Origin: Rubrivivax sp.
GTDB lineage: Bacteria > Pseudomonadota > Gammaproteobacteria > Burkholderiales > Burkholderiaceae_C
NCBI GenBank assembly: GCA_027487585.1
Contig: JAIYDH010000056.1
Span: forward strand, 1 to 39,353
DNA length: 39,353 bases
Direction of reading: 5' to 3'
Shown: positions 1 to 9,085 of the stretch, piece by piece
Numbering within the stretch: the stretch's first letter is position 1
Layout of the letters: each line of letters begins with the position of its first letter
Notes under the pieces: model-generated
Databases searched by the model: none
What the model was told of the DNA's origin: nothing
The model's input: only the letters and a program-made list of their open reading frames with translations
Translations under genes and position numbers: made by a program

Positions 1-254
1 CGCTTGGTCTGCAACGAGGCGCGGGGCCGGTGCTTGCCACACAGAAAACAAGACATCGTGCCCGACGCGAAGGCGCCGGTCGCTGCAAAGGGGGAGCCGG
101 GAGCCTTCGACTTGTATCGCAGGCCACTGCTCTTGATGGTTGTCTTGATCTCGGTTTTGCTCATGCCCCGATTGTCCCCGACTTGGGCCCGCCTGTCGCC
201 CCGGACGACGGGAGCGCCCCGGCAGCGGCTGCCGGGTCCGGACAGGGCTCCCCC
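1..254. other. Left-edge stretch with no recognised gene
   Basis: This segment lies upstream of the groES promoter. Short open frames exist on the plus strand, up to about 84 codons, but none has a recognisable protein sequence, a convincing ribosome binding site or the codon pattern of the neighbouring genes. I see no RNA gene or repeat. It may hold the tail of a gene's downstream region beyond the left edge, or only intergenic DNA. Confidence 0.4.
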
Positions 255-282
255 TTGAAGCGGCGCAATCTGTTCCTATAAT
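255..282 (+). promoter_or_regulatory. groESL promoter, sigma70-type
   Basis: A -35 box TTGAAG at 255-260 and a perfect -10 box TATAAT at 277-282 are separated by 16 bases. The -35 also fits the CTTGAA of heat-shock sigma32 promoters, but the -10 is not of the sigma32 CCCCAT type. The start of transcription would fall near 288-290, at the left edge of the CIRCE operator, so bound HrcA would block initiation. Confidence 0.8.
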
Positions 283-289
283 CTGTTTG

Positions 290-316
290 TTAGCACTCGT
301 CGATGTCGAGTGCTAG
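290..316. promoter_or_regulatory. CIRCE operator (HrcA binding site)
   Basis: The inverted repeat TTAGCACTC (290-298), nine-base spacer (299-307), GAGTGCTAG (308-316) matches the CIRCE consensus with one changed base at the right end. CIRCE is the operator of the HrcA repressor, which needs GroESL to stay active, so the operon would be controlled by chaperonin feedback. It sits directly after the TATAAT box and in the 5' leader of groES. hrcA itself is not in this window. Confidence 0.95.
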
Positions 317-398
317 CGAACGAGACAGCCCCGCCTCGCGGCGAACTGCTCTTCCGCATTCCCATTCGACCCACCGTCGACCGCCTCAGGAGAACCCC

Positions 399-689
399 AT
401 GAAACTGCGCCCTCTTCACGATCGCGTGATCGTCAAGCGCCTCGAGCAAGAAACCAAGACCGCCTCGGGCATCGTCATCCCCGACAACGCCGCCGAGAAG
501 CCCGACCAGGGTGAAGTGCTGGCCGTGGGCCCGGGCAAGCGCAACGACAAGGGCGACTTCGTCGTCCTGAACATCAAGGTCGGCGACCGCGTGCTCTTCG
601 GCAAGTACAGCGGCCAGACCGTCAAGGTCGACGGCGACGAGCTGCTCGTGATGCGCGAAGAGGACCTCTTCGCCGTCGTCGAAAAGTGA
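399..689 (+). CDS. groES: Co-chaperonin GroES (Cpn10)
   Basis: The product is 96 residues, the normal GroES length. It starts [14 protein letters not shown] and carries the mobile-loop region ([11 protein letters not shown], about residues 17-27) that docks on GroEL, and the family motif [10 protein letters not shown] ring of seven subunits caps GroEL and encloses the folding chamber in the cytoplasm. The start at 399 is chosen because AGGAG lies at 388-392 and because homologues begin with this methionine; the frame is open further upstream, but that part covers the CIRCE leader. It is the first gene of the groESL operon, and groEL follows after 123 bases. Transcription is expected from the TATAAT promoter at 277 under HrcA control. 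Confidence 0.98.
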   Translation: MKLRPLHDRVIVKRLEQETKTASGIVIPDNAAEKPDQGEVLAVGPGKRNDKGDFVVLNIKVGDRVLFGKYSGQTVKVDGDELLVMREEDLFAVVEK

Positions 690-707
690 TCGCAGAGCGA
701 TCACTTT
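683..707 (+). promoter_or_regulatory. Hairpin over the groES stop codon
   Basis: AAAGTGATCGC (683-693), loop AGA (694-696) and GCGATCACTTT (697-707) form a perfect 11-base-pair stem that contains the groES TGA (687-689). No T-run typical of a terminator follows. It may be an RNA processing or stability element between groES and groEL; that role is inferred. Confidence 0.6.
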
Positions 708-767
708 CGTCGAAGGCCGACTTGGCACAGCCAGGTTAAGGGTCGTCAGGCTCGGCCGCAGAAATAA

Positions 768-2462
<1,695 letters not shown>

Positions 2463-2474
2463 GACGCAGGCCAC

Positions 2475-2492
2475 TCGCGGCAAATGCCGCGA
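2475..2492 (+). other. Small hairpin after groEL
   Basis: TCGCGGC (2475-2481) and GCCGCGA (2486-2492) pair around a four-base loop just after the groEL stop. There is no T-run, so it is more likely an accessory 3'-end structure upstream of the main terminator at 2529. Confidence 0.4.
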
Positions 2493-2528
2493 CGGCCGGT
2501 CTGTCGCGGCCAAGCCGCGGCTGATGCA

Positions 2529-2559
2529 GGGCTCGCACCGAGAGGTGCGGGCCCTTTTT
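2529..2559 (+). terminator. groESL rho-independent terminator
   Basis: GGGCTCGCACC (2529-2539), loop GAGA and GGTGCGGGCCC (2544-2554) form an 11-base-pair stem with one G-U pair, followed by five T residues (2555-2559). This is a textbook intrinsic terminator for the groESL transcript. Confidence 0.93.
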
Positions 2560-2654
2560 CATCGCCGTCGAGAGCCGTGCTGGGCTTGCCTTCGGGGCGC
2601 TTTCTGGGTGCTTTTCGGGTGCTTTTCGCGCGAATGGCCCACGAGGCGTGCCCC

Positions 2655-2660
2655 CAGAAT
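2655..2660 (+). promoter_or_regulatory. Candidate -10 box close to the start codon
   Basis: CAGAAT ends 10 bases before the ATG at 2671. No Shine-Dalgarno lies between them, so transcription would start about four bases before the ATG. No good -35 is seen. Confidence 0.35.
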
Positions 2661-2670
2661 CCGCCCCATC

Positions 2671-4335
2671 ATGAGCGACCGTCTGCTTTCGCCGCTGTTC
2701 CGCAAGTTCGTCGACGACGAGCTGCTGCGGGCGCCGATGCTGTTCGACCAGGTGCTCAACGCCGTGTTCGGCGGAGCCAACCGCCAGCTCGGTGGCCTGC
2801 AGGGCGCGCAGCGCAACGCCATTGGCGAGATGCTGCAGGTAGCCCAGATTCAGCGGGCCCGGCTGGCCGAGTACTTCTTGCACAGCTTGGGCGAGCAAGT
2901 GCGGGCCGAGCTCAAGCGCCAAGTCAACCCTGACACCGGCGCCCACACCACGGCCAGCGCGACACCGCCGCGGGCGCTGGCGCTGGTCGACGAAGAGGAG
3001 GTGGCCATCGAGGTGGAGCTCTCGCATGCCATCGAGGACATCAAGAGCACCTCCGAGTACGAGCTCCGCGAGCTGCAGACCTTTGTGGCTGCGATGTTCG
3101 GCGACCTCGACATGGCGCAGGACCACAACCCATTTCGCCCGGCCACCTTCGCCCGTGCCACCTGGGCGGCAGCCCAGGCTTTGCCACTTTCGCGCGGGCA
3201 CCAGATCGCCTTCATGCGCCAGTGCGCCACGCCGCTGGCACAAGTGCTGCGCACGAGCTACGCCGCGTCGACCTCGCGCCTGGAGAGCATGGGCGTGGAG
3301 CCCGCGGCCTACCGCACGCTGATCCTGCCGTCGGGCTCGCGCCTCGGCGGCCGATCGGTGATGTCGACCTACAGCCCCGACCTGCACCGCATCAGCGAAA
3401 CGATGTTGGCGTCACCGGAAACGCAGCACGGGGCGCGCCTCGTGGCCGTGCCGCCGCCGGCTTCGCGCACGGGTGAGATGCCGCTGGAGCGCTGGACCAC
3501 CGTCGCCCGCGACACCACGCAACGCGCCGACCGACAGGCCATCGAGCTGGTCGGCCGCCTCTTCGAGGCCATGATCGCCGACCGCCGAGTGCCGCAGGAC
3601 GTGACGCTGCTGATCTCGCGCTTGCATGGCCCGGTCATGCGCCTGGCCGTCCGCGACCGCAACCTGCTCGACCACGACGGCCACCCTCTGTGGCGCTTCA
3701 TCAACCAATTGGTGTTCATTGCCGAGATGACACCGCATAGCGGCGACCCGGAGCGCCTGGCCCTGCTGCGCACGGCACAGGCCACCATCGACCAGATCGC
3801 CAGCGAGGCAACGCAGCACACGGGCCTGTACCGCTGGGCCTGGGACCATCTGCAGGGCTTCCTCGGCAAGCGGCTGCAGCGCCGCCTGGCCACGCTGGCG
3901 TCGCAGGTCGGCGCTTTGCAGAAATCAGAGCTCAAGCTCAAGGGCAGCCACCACGACGCCGCTCCCAGCACGCTGGACGGGCCACTCGATGCCCATCAGC
4001 TCGACACCGTACCGGCCGAGTTCATCCACAACCAAGTGGCGCCCGCGCAAGACGAGTCGGCCGCCAAGGCCTGGCTGGCGGCGTTGCAGATCGGTGACTG
4101 GGCGCGCATGTTCCTGCAGGGCCGCTGGCTGCAGGCGCAGCTGCTGTGGCGCGGTGAGCAGGGCGAGTACCTGCTATTTGGCGACGGCGCGAGCGATGAG
4201 ACCTGGGCCGTGCGCAGCCGCGCACTGGTACTCATGCACGGCCACGGCCTGGCGAAGACGCTGCGCGTGCGCTCGATCGTTGGCACCGCCGCCCAACGCG
4301 TGCAGCAGGACGTGGCGGCGGAAACCGCAGCGTAG
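2671..4335 (+). CDS. DUF1631-like protein
   Basis: The product is 554 residues from the ATG at 2671 and is largely helical and soluble, with no signal peptide or membrane segment. The middle part contains SRLHGPVMRLAVRDRNLL followed by a short HP-containing stretch (about residues 313-335). The last 75 residues begin LQIGDWARMFLQGRWLQAQL and look like a small beta-rich domain. Both features resemble DUF1631 proteins of beta- and gamma-proteobacteria, whose function is unknown. Known members are usually longer, about 700 residues, so this may be a short or divergent member. The reading frame is open upstream into groEL, but that part is a shadow; the ATG at 2671 follows a -10-like CAGAAT. It stands alone between the groESL terminator and a convergent gene pair. 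Confidence 0.65.
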   Translation: MSDRLLSPLFRKFVDDELLRAPMLFDQVLNAVFGGANRQLGGLQGAQRNAIGEMLQVAQIQRARLAEYFLHSLGEQVRAELKRQVNPDTGAHTTASATPPRALALVDEEEVAIEVELSHAIEDIKSTSEYELRELQTFVAAMFGDLDMAQDHNPFRPATFARATWAAAQALPLSRGHQIAFMRQCATPLAQVLRTSYAASTSRLESMGVEPAAYRTLILPSGSRLGGRSVMSTYSPDLHRISETMLASPETQHGARLVAVPPPASRTGEMPLERWTTVARDTTQRADRQAIELVGRLFEAMIADRRVPQDVTLLISRLHGPVMRLAVRDRNLLDHDGHPLWRFINQLVFIAEMTPHSGDPERLALLRTAQATIDQIASEATQHTGLYRWAWDHLQGFLGKRLQRRLATLASQVGALQKSELKLKGSHHDAAPSTLDGPLDAHQLDTVPAEFIHNQVAPAQDESAAKAWLAALQIGDWARMFLQGRWLQAQLLWRGEQGEYLLFGDGASDETWAVRSRALVLMHGHGLAKTLRVRSIVGTAAQRVQQDVAAETAA

Positions 4336-4361
4336 ACGGGCCCCCAATCTCGCTTTCGCTC

Positions 4362-4382
4362 GCTGCCCCCCGAGGGGGCAGC
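4362..4382. terminator. Hairpin between convergent genes
   Basis: GCTGCCCCC (4362-4370), loop CGA and GGGGGCAGC (4374-4382) form a perfect nine-base-pair stem in the 95-base gap between the DUF1631-like gene and the convergent hydrolase gene. It has no T-run on either side. It probably acts as a bidirectional 3'-end structure. The core and its flank look like a dispersed intergenic repeat of this bacterial group, from memory. Confidence 0.55.
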
Positions 4383-4430
4383 CCCGCAGCGGCCCGGCAA
4401 AGCCAGTTCCGCGCGGGTGGCTTGGCTAAG

Positions 4431-5327
4431 TCAGCGCGGGGCCAGGGCGAGGTCGATCTGCTCGGCGATGGTGGCGGCCACCAGCGCCGGCTGCTCGTGC
4501 ACCAGCCAGTGCGTGCCTTCGGGCACACGGCGCAGCTCGAGCTGCGGCACCCAGCGCTCGAGCCCACGCAGCAGACCTGGGCGCAGCGCCACGTCCTGCT
4601 CGCCCCACAGTACCGTGGTCGGCACGGGCACCGTCACGGCGTCGTCGGGCAGCTCGATGCGGTGGAGCGGATCGCTCTCGCCGGCGCCCGGGCGCAGCGG
4701 CGAGGCACGGTACCAGGCCAGCATCGGATCGAGCCCACGGCCGTCGTTGCGCCAAGCCTGGCGGTAATGCTCGCGCGTAGCCTGGTCAAGCCAGGCGGCG
4801 CCGCCGAAGAACGGCCAGAGCCGTCGGAAGTCGTCTTCGGCCAGCAGCGCGGCGGCATCGGGCCGCACGAGGAAGTTCATGTACGCACTGGCGGCCTGCT
4901 GCTCGGCGTCTTCGCGCAGCTCGCGCAAGAAGGTGGCCGGGTGCGGCGAGTTGATGATGAGCAGCCGGCGGATCAGGCTCGGCCGCTGCGCCGCCAGGTT
5001 CCAGGCCACGGCGCCGCCCCAGTCGTGCGCCACGAGCAGCGGCAGCGGCGCGCCGAGTTGCTCGATCAGCGCCACGAGGTCCGTCACCAGGTGGCGGGCG
5101 CGGTAGGCCGCGTCACCTTCGGACGCCGACGAGCCCACGTAGCCGCGCAGGTTGGGCGCCAGCGCCGCGTGGCGCGGGGCCAGCCGCTCGAGCACCTCGT
5201 CCCAGGCGAAGGCGGCCTCCGGAAACCCGTGCAGCAGCAGCGCCTGCACGGGGCCCTGCCCGGCGGCGCGGCAGGCCAGCGTCACGCCGTGCGGCAGCGC
5301 GGTGTCGAAGGTTCGCACGGCACTCAT
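4431..5327 (-). CDS. Alpha/beta hydrolase, epoxide hydrolase-like
   Basis: The product is 298 residues with a full alpha/beta-hydrolase fold and no signal peptide, so it is cytoplasmic. The oxyanion motif HGFPE is at residues 33-37, the nucleophile is Asp102 in VAHDWGG, the acid is probably Asp245 in WGEQDVAL, and the base is His273 in GTHWLVHEQP. An Asp nucleophile points to epoxide hydrolases and haloalkane/haloacid dehalogenases rather than esterases. Tyr149 and Tyr206 in the cap region could be the paired lid tyrosines that open an epoxide ring, which favours epoxide hydrolase. The halide-binding residues of dehalogenases are not evident. The start codon overlaps the engB stop by four bases (ATGA), so the two genes are translated together; a shared function is not implied. 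Confidence 0.85.
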   Translation of the reverse strand: MSAVRTFDTALPHGVTLACRAAGQGPVQALLLHGFPEAAFAWDEVLERLAPRHAALAPNLRGYVGSSASEGDAAYRARHLVTDLVALIEQLGAPLPLLVAHDWGGAVAWNLAAQRPSLIRRLLIINSPHPATFLRELREDAEQQAASAYMNFLVRPDAAALLAEDDFRRLWPFFGGAAWLDQATREHYRQAWRNDGRGLDPMLAWYRASPLRPGAGESDPLHRIELPDDAVTVPVPTTVLWGEQDVALRPGLLRGLERWVPQLELRRVPEGTHWLVHEQPALVAATIAEQIDLALAPR

Positions 5328-6109
5328 GGCAAGACGGCGGGGACTGCCGGGGTTGGCGCCGGCTCGGCCTGCGCCGGCGCCACAGCGGCGGGCACCCAGC
5401 TGCGCAAGGCCTCGGCCACATCGCCCAGGCCCTGGCCCGAGAGCGCAGAGAAGGTCGTGATGCCGATGTCGGACGCCTCGGAGCCCAGTTCGGCCAGCGC
5501 GTCGCCGGTGTCACGCAACGCCTTCTGCGCGTCGTTGCGATTGAGCTTGTCGACCTTGGTCAGCAGCACCAGCAGGCGCACCTCGCCGGTGATGATGCGC
5601 TGCGACATCAGCGCCAGAAGTCGCTGGTCGAGCTCGGTGAGGCCCAGGCGCGAGTCGGCCATCAGCACGACGCCGTGCAGCGAGCGGCGGCGCTCGAGGT
5701 ACTGCGCCATCACCTCCTGCCAGCGCAGCTTGGCCGTGCGCGCGACCGCGGCGTAGCCATAGCCGGGCAGGTCGGCCAGGCGCACCTCGACGGCGTCGCG
5801 CGGTCCGACATCGAAGAGGTTGATGTGCTGCGTGCGGCCCGGCGTGCGCGAGGCGAAGGCCAGGCGCTTTTGCTGCGTCAGGCGGTTGATGGCCGTGCTC
5901 TTGCCGGCGTTGCTGCGGCCGACGAAGGCGATTTCGGGCAGCTCATCGGCAGGCAGCTGATCGAGCTTGCTGGCCGTGGTGAGGAAGCGCGCCCCGTGCA
6001 GCCACGCCAGCGCGGCGCGGGCCTCGGCGGTGGGCGCCGCGACCTTGCTCTGACGCGGACTGGAGGCTGCGGTCGGCGCGGCGGCGGGGGCACGAAAGGG
6101 CGGTGTCAT
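5324..6109 (-). CDS. engB: Ribosome biogenesis GTPase EngB (YihA/YsxC)
   Basis: The product is 261 residues. It contains the GTPase motifs G1 GRSNAGKST (64-72), G3 DLPGYG, G4 TKVD and G5 SALSG in the usual order, typical of the EngB family that assists large-subunit assembly. EngB cores are about 200 residues; here there are about 45 extra alanine/proline-rich residues at the N terminus and a similar tail at the C terminus, both probably disordered. The ATG at 6109 lies five bases after a -10-like TACAAT on the minus strand with no Shine-Dalgarno. It is divergent from the cytochrome c4 gene, an arrangement I recall as common in beta-proteobacteria, and is followed by the overlapping hydrolase gene. 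Confidence 0.96.
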   Translation of the reverse strand: MTPPFRAPAAAPTAASSPRQSKVAAPTAEARAALAWLHGARFLTTASKLDQLPADELPEIAFVGRSNAGKSTAINRLTQQKRLAFASRTPGRTQHINLFDVGPRDAVEVRLADLPGYGYAAVARTAKLRWQEVMAQYLERRRSLHGVVLMADSRLGLTELDQRLLALMSQRIITGEVRLLVLLTKVDKLNRNDAQKALRDTGDALAELGSEASDIGITTFSALSGQGLGDVAEALRSWVPAAVAPAQAEPAPTPAVPAVLP

Positions 6110-6114
6110 GGTGC

Positions 6115-6124
6115 ATTGTAAAAT
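6115..6124. promoter_or_regulatory. Overlapping divergent -10 boxes
   Basis: On the minus strand TACAAT (6120-6115) lies five bases before the engB ATG. On the plus strand TAAAAT (6119-6124) could serve cytochrome c4, whose ATG is at 6191. The two hexamers share two bases. The -35 elements are weak on both sides. Confidence 0.45.
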
Positions 6125-6190
6125 TCATGGGTTTTGTCCGGCGGCCTGCGTGTGCAGCGGCCGGATCCGCGCCCACCCGAAAGCCCTCGA

Positions 6191-6823
6191 ATGAAGCTGC
6201 CGACCCTGTCCGCCACGCTCGCCGCCCTCGCCCTGAGCTCCCTGCCGGTGGCATCTGCCCTGGCTGCCGCACCGGCACCGGCCTTCAAGCCCGATCTGGC
6301 CAAGGGCCAGCAATTGGCCGCCACCTGCCTGGCCTGCCACACCGCCGACGGCTCGCGCGGCGCGCCGGCCAACCCCATCCTCCAGGGCCAGCACCCCGAG
6401 TACCTGGTCAAGCAGCTCATCGAGTTCAAGAGCGGCAAGCGCAAGAACGCCATCATGGCCGGCATGGCTGCGGCACTGTCCGAAGAGGACATGAAGCACA
6501 TCGCCGCCTTCTACGCCAGCAAGCCGGCGCCGAAGGGCTTTGCCGGCAACAAGGACACCGTGGCGCTGGGCGAGTCCATCTGGCGCGGCGGCATCGCCGC
6601 CAAGGGCGTGCCGGCCTGCGCGGCCTGCCACGGCCCGGCCGGCAGTGGCATGCCTGCGCAGTACCCGCGCCTCGCCGGCCAGCACATGGCCTACATCGAA
6701 GCGCAGATGAACGCCTTCCGCCTGGGCGAGCGCGGCAACAACGCGCAGATGATCACCATCGCCGGCAAGATGACCGAGCGCGAGATCAAGGCCGTGTCCG
6801 ACTTCGCTGCCGGCCTGCGCTGA
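6191..6823 (+). CDS. Dihaem cytochrome c4-type protein
   Basis: The product is 210 residues with a signal peptide at residues 1-27 (hydrophobic stretch ending ASALAAA). Two c-type haem sites are visible: CLACH (46-50) and CAACH (143-147), in two similar halves of about 90 residues. This two-domain arrangement is that of cytochrome c4, a periplasmic electron carrier to terminal oxidases. Methionines in IMAGM and MITIAGKM are candidate axial ligands. The start at 6191 places the signal peptide correctly; an in-frame codon at 6134 would add 19 residues that do not resemble a leader. The next genes encode the system II machinery that would attach its haems. A hairpin with a short T-run follows at 6854. 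Confidence 0.93.
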   Translation: MKLPTLSATLAALALSSLPVASALAAAPAPAFKPDLAKGQQLAATCLACHTADGSRGAPANPILQGQHPEYLVKQLIEFKSGKRKNAIMAGMAAALSEEDMKHIAAFYASKPAPKGFAGNKDTVALGESIWRGGIAAKGVPACAACHGPAGSGMPAQYPRLAGQHMAYIEAQMNAFRLGERGNNAQMITIAGKMTEREIKAVSDFAAGLR

Positions 6824-6853
6824 AGCGCACCTGAAGCGCACTCTTGCAGCGAG

Positions 6854-6884
6854 GGGCCGGCCGACCGCCGGCCCTTCGCCTTTT
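6854..6884 (+). terminator. Terminator after cytochrome c4
   Basis: GGGCCGGC (6854-6861), a five-base loop and GCCGGCCC (6867-6874) form a perfect eight-base-pair stem, followed by TT at once and then TTTT at 6881-6884. It resembles an intrinsic terminator with an interrupted T-run, so resB is probably transcribed separately. Confidence 0.7.
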
Positions 6885-6912
6885 GTAACCCGCTGCCGCG
6901 GGCCGTGCCAAC

Positions 6913-6918
6913 CATAAT
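6913..6918 (+). promoter_or_regulatory. Candidate -10 box for resB
   Basis: CATAAT ends seven bases before the resB ATG (6926). The predicted transcription start is at or one base before the ATG, and no ribosome binding site is present, so a leaderless mRNA is possible. Confidence 0.45.
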
Positions 6919-6925
6919 CGGCCGC

Positions 6926-9085
6926 ATGTCCGTTTCCACGTCTGGCGTCGAGGTCTCTGTCGGCTCGCGCACCCTGCGCGACACCGTCGAGTTGCTCTCG
7001 TCGATGCGCTTCTCGATCTCGCTGCTGAGCATCATCTGCATCGCCAGCGTCATCGGCACGGTCGTGAAGCAGAACGAGCCGGCGATCAACTACGTGAACC
7101 AGTTCGGCCCCTTCTGGGCCGACGTGTTCTCGGCGATGCGCCTGCACACGGTGTACAGCGCGCCCTGGTTCCTCCTGATCCTGGCCTTCCTGGTGCTCTC
7201 GACCAGCCTGTGCATCGCGCGCAACCTGCCGAAGATCATTGCCGACTGGACGCAGTACAAGGAAGACATCCGCGAGAAGAGCCTGGTGGCGTTTGCGCAC
7301 AAGGGCCAAGCCGCGGTGGCCGAAACGCCCGCCGATGCGCTGGCGCGCATCAGCGGCCTGCTGGTGGCGCAGGGCTGGCATGCCAAGGTGCAGACGCGCG
7401 ACAGCGGCGTGATGATCGCGGCGCGCAAGGGTCGGCCCAACAAGATCGGCTACCTCGCGGCGCACTCGGCCATCGTGCTGGTGTGCATCGGCGGCCTGCT
7501 CGACGGCGACCTGATGGTGCGGGCGCAGATGGCGATCTTCGGCAAGAGCGTGTTCGCCGGCGGCGGCCTGATCCCCGACGTGCCCGAGCAGCACCGGCTG
7601 GCCGCCACCAACCCCACCTTCCGCGGCAACCTGTTTGTGCCCGAGGGTCTGAAGGCCAGCACCGCCGTGCTCACCATGCCCGGCGGCGTGGTGCTGCAGG
7701 ACCTGCCCTTCGACGTCGAGCTCAAGCGCTTCATCGTCGAGTACTACCCCACGGGCATGCCGCGCCTGTTTGCCAGCGAGATCGTCGTGCACGATCACGC
7801 CACGGGCGAGAAGATCGAGCGCCGCGTCGAGGTCAACAAGCCCGCGCACCACCGCGGCGTCGCCATCTACCAGAGCAGCTTCGACGACGGCGGCTCCAGC
7901 GTCACGCTGCGCGCGCTGCCGCTGGGCCCGGGCCAGGGCTTCGACGTGCAGGGCCAGATCGGCGGCAGCACGCAACTGGTGAGCACCGGCCCGAAGGGCG
8001 AGGAGAAGGCGACGCTGGAGTTCGCGACGCTGCGTGTCATCAACGTCGAGAACATGAGCGGCCCCGCAGGCGGAGCCGACAGCGCCGGCGCCGACGTGCG
8101 CAGCGTCGACCTCGTGCACTCGCTCGACCAGCGCCTGGGCGCCGGCGACAAGACCGTGACCAAGCGCGACCTCACCAACATCGGCCCCAGCATCACCTAC
8201 CGCATCCGCGACGCCGCCGGCCAGGCGCGCGAGTTCCAGAACTTCATGTCGCCGGTCGTGCTCGAGGGCACACCGGTCTTCCTGTTCGGCATGCGCGAAT
8301 CGCCGCAGGACGAGTTCCGCTACCTGCGCGTGCCGGCCGACGAACAAGGCCAGATCGACGGCTGGATGCGGCTGCGCCAGGCGCTCGACGATCCTGCCCA
8401 GCGCGACCGTGCGGCCCGCCGCTACGTGGCGCTGGCCGCGCCGGCCGACCGCCCCGAGATCGCCGAGCAGCTGCTGGGCACCACGCGCCGCGTGCTGGGC
8501 CTCTTCGCCGGCGCCGAGAAGGGCAAGCTGCCGGGCACGCAGGGCGCCAAGGTCAATGGCCTGCAGGCATTGGCCGACTTCCTCGAGGCCACCGTGCCCG
8601 AAGCCGACCGCATGCGCGTCAGCGAGGTCATGCTGCGCATCCTCAACGGCTCGCTGTTCGAGCTGATGAACCTCACGCGCGAGCAGGCCAGCCTGGCGGC
8701 GCTCAAGCCGAGCCCGGAGGCCGAACGCTTCATGACGCTGGCCGTCACGTCGATGGCCGACAGCTACTTCTACCCGGCGCCGATGATCTTTCAGCTGAAG
8801 GACTTCAAGCAGGTGCAGGCCAGCGTGTTCCAGGTGGCGCGCGCGCCCGGGCAGACGCTGGTCTACATCGGCTGCGCCTTGCTCATCGTGGGTGTGTTCA
8901 TGATGCTCTACGTGCGCGACCGGCGCCTGTGGGTCTGGCTTCAGCCCGAGACACCCGATCCGGCCGTGCCGGGCGCCGCCCGCACCCGCATCACCACGGC
9001 CATGTCGAGCACGCGCCGCACGCTCGACAGTGACCACGACTTCGAGCGCCTGAAGAGTGCCCTCCTGAAGGAGACTGCCGCATGA
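6926..9085 (+). CDS. resB: Cytochrome c biogenesis protein ResB (Ccs1)
   Basis: The product is 719 residues. It has the ResB pattern: an N-terminal membrane segment after SSMRFSISLLSIICIASV, a second one (APWFLLILAFLVLS), a third after LAAHSAIVLVCIGGLL, then a long periplasmic domain, and a last membrane segment near the C terminus (LVYIGCALLIVGVFMMLYV). With CcsA it forms the system II synthetase that delivers haem and attaches it to apocytochromes in the periplasm. The start at 6926 fits the homologue N terminus; an open frame 21 bases upstream is not needed. The stop overlaps the ccsA start by four bases (ATGA), so the subunits are translationally coupled. Names vary: this protein is ResB, Ccs1 or CcsB. 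Confidence 0.95.
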   Translation: MSVSTSGVEVSVGSRTLRDTVELLSSMRFSISLLSIICIASVIGTVVKQNEPAINYVNQFGPFWADVFSAMRLHTVYSAPWFLLILAFLVLSTSLCIARNLPKIIADWTQYKEDIREKSLVAFAHKGQAAVAETPADALARISGLLVAQGWHAKVQTRDSGVMIAARKGRPNKIGYLAAHSAIVLVCIGGLLDGDLMVRAQMAIFGKSVFAGGGLIPDVPEQHRLAATNPTFRGNLFVPEGLKASTAVLTMPGGVVLQDLPFDVELKRFIVEYYPTGMPRLFASEIVVHDHATGEKIERRVEVNKPAHHRGVAIYQSSFDDGGSSVTLRALPLGPGQGFDVQGQIGGSTQLVSTGPKGEEKATLEFATLRVINVENMSGPAGGADSAGADVRSVDLVHSLDQRLGAGDKTVTKRDLTNIGPSITYRIRDAAGQAREFQNFMSPVVLEGTPVFLFGMRESPQDEFRYLRVPADEQGQIDGWMRLRQALDDPAQRDRAARRYVALAAPADRPEIAEQLLGTTRRVLGLFAGAEKGKLPGTQGAKVNGLQALADFLEATVPEADRMRVSEVMLRILNGSLFELMNLTREQASLAALKPSPEAERFMTLAVTSMADSYFYPAPMIFQLKDFKQVQASVFQVARAPGQTLVYIGCALLIVGVFMMLYVRDRRLWVWLQPETPDPAVPGAARTRITTAMSSTRRTLDSDHDFERLKSALLKETAA

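Noticed and set aside
6134..6190. Upstream start for cytochrome c4
   Set aside because: It would add 19 residues before a complete signal peptide; the ATG at 6191 is better.
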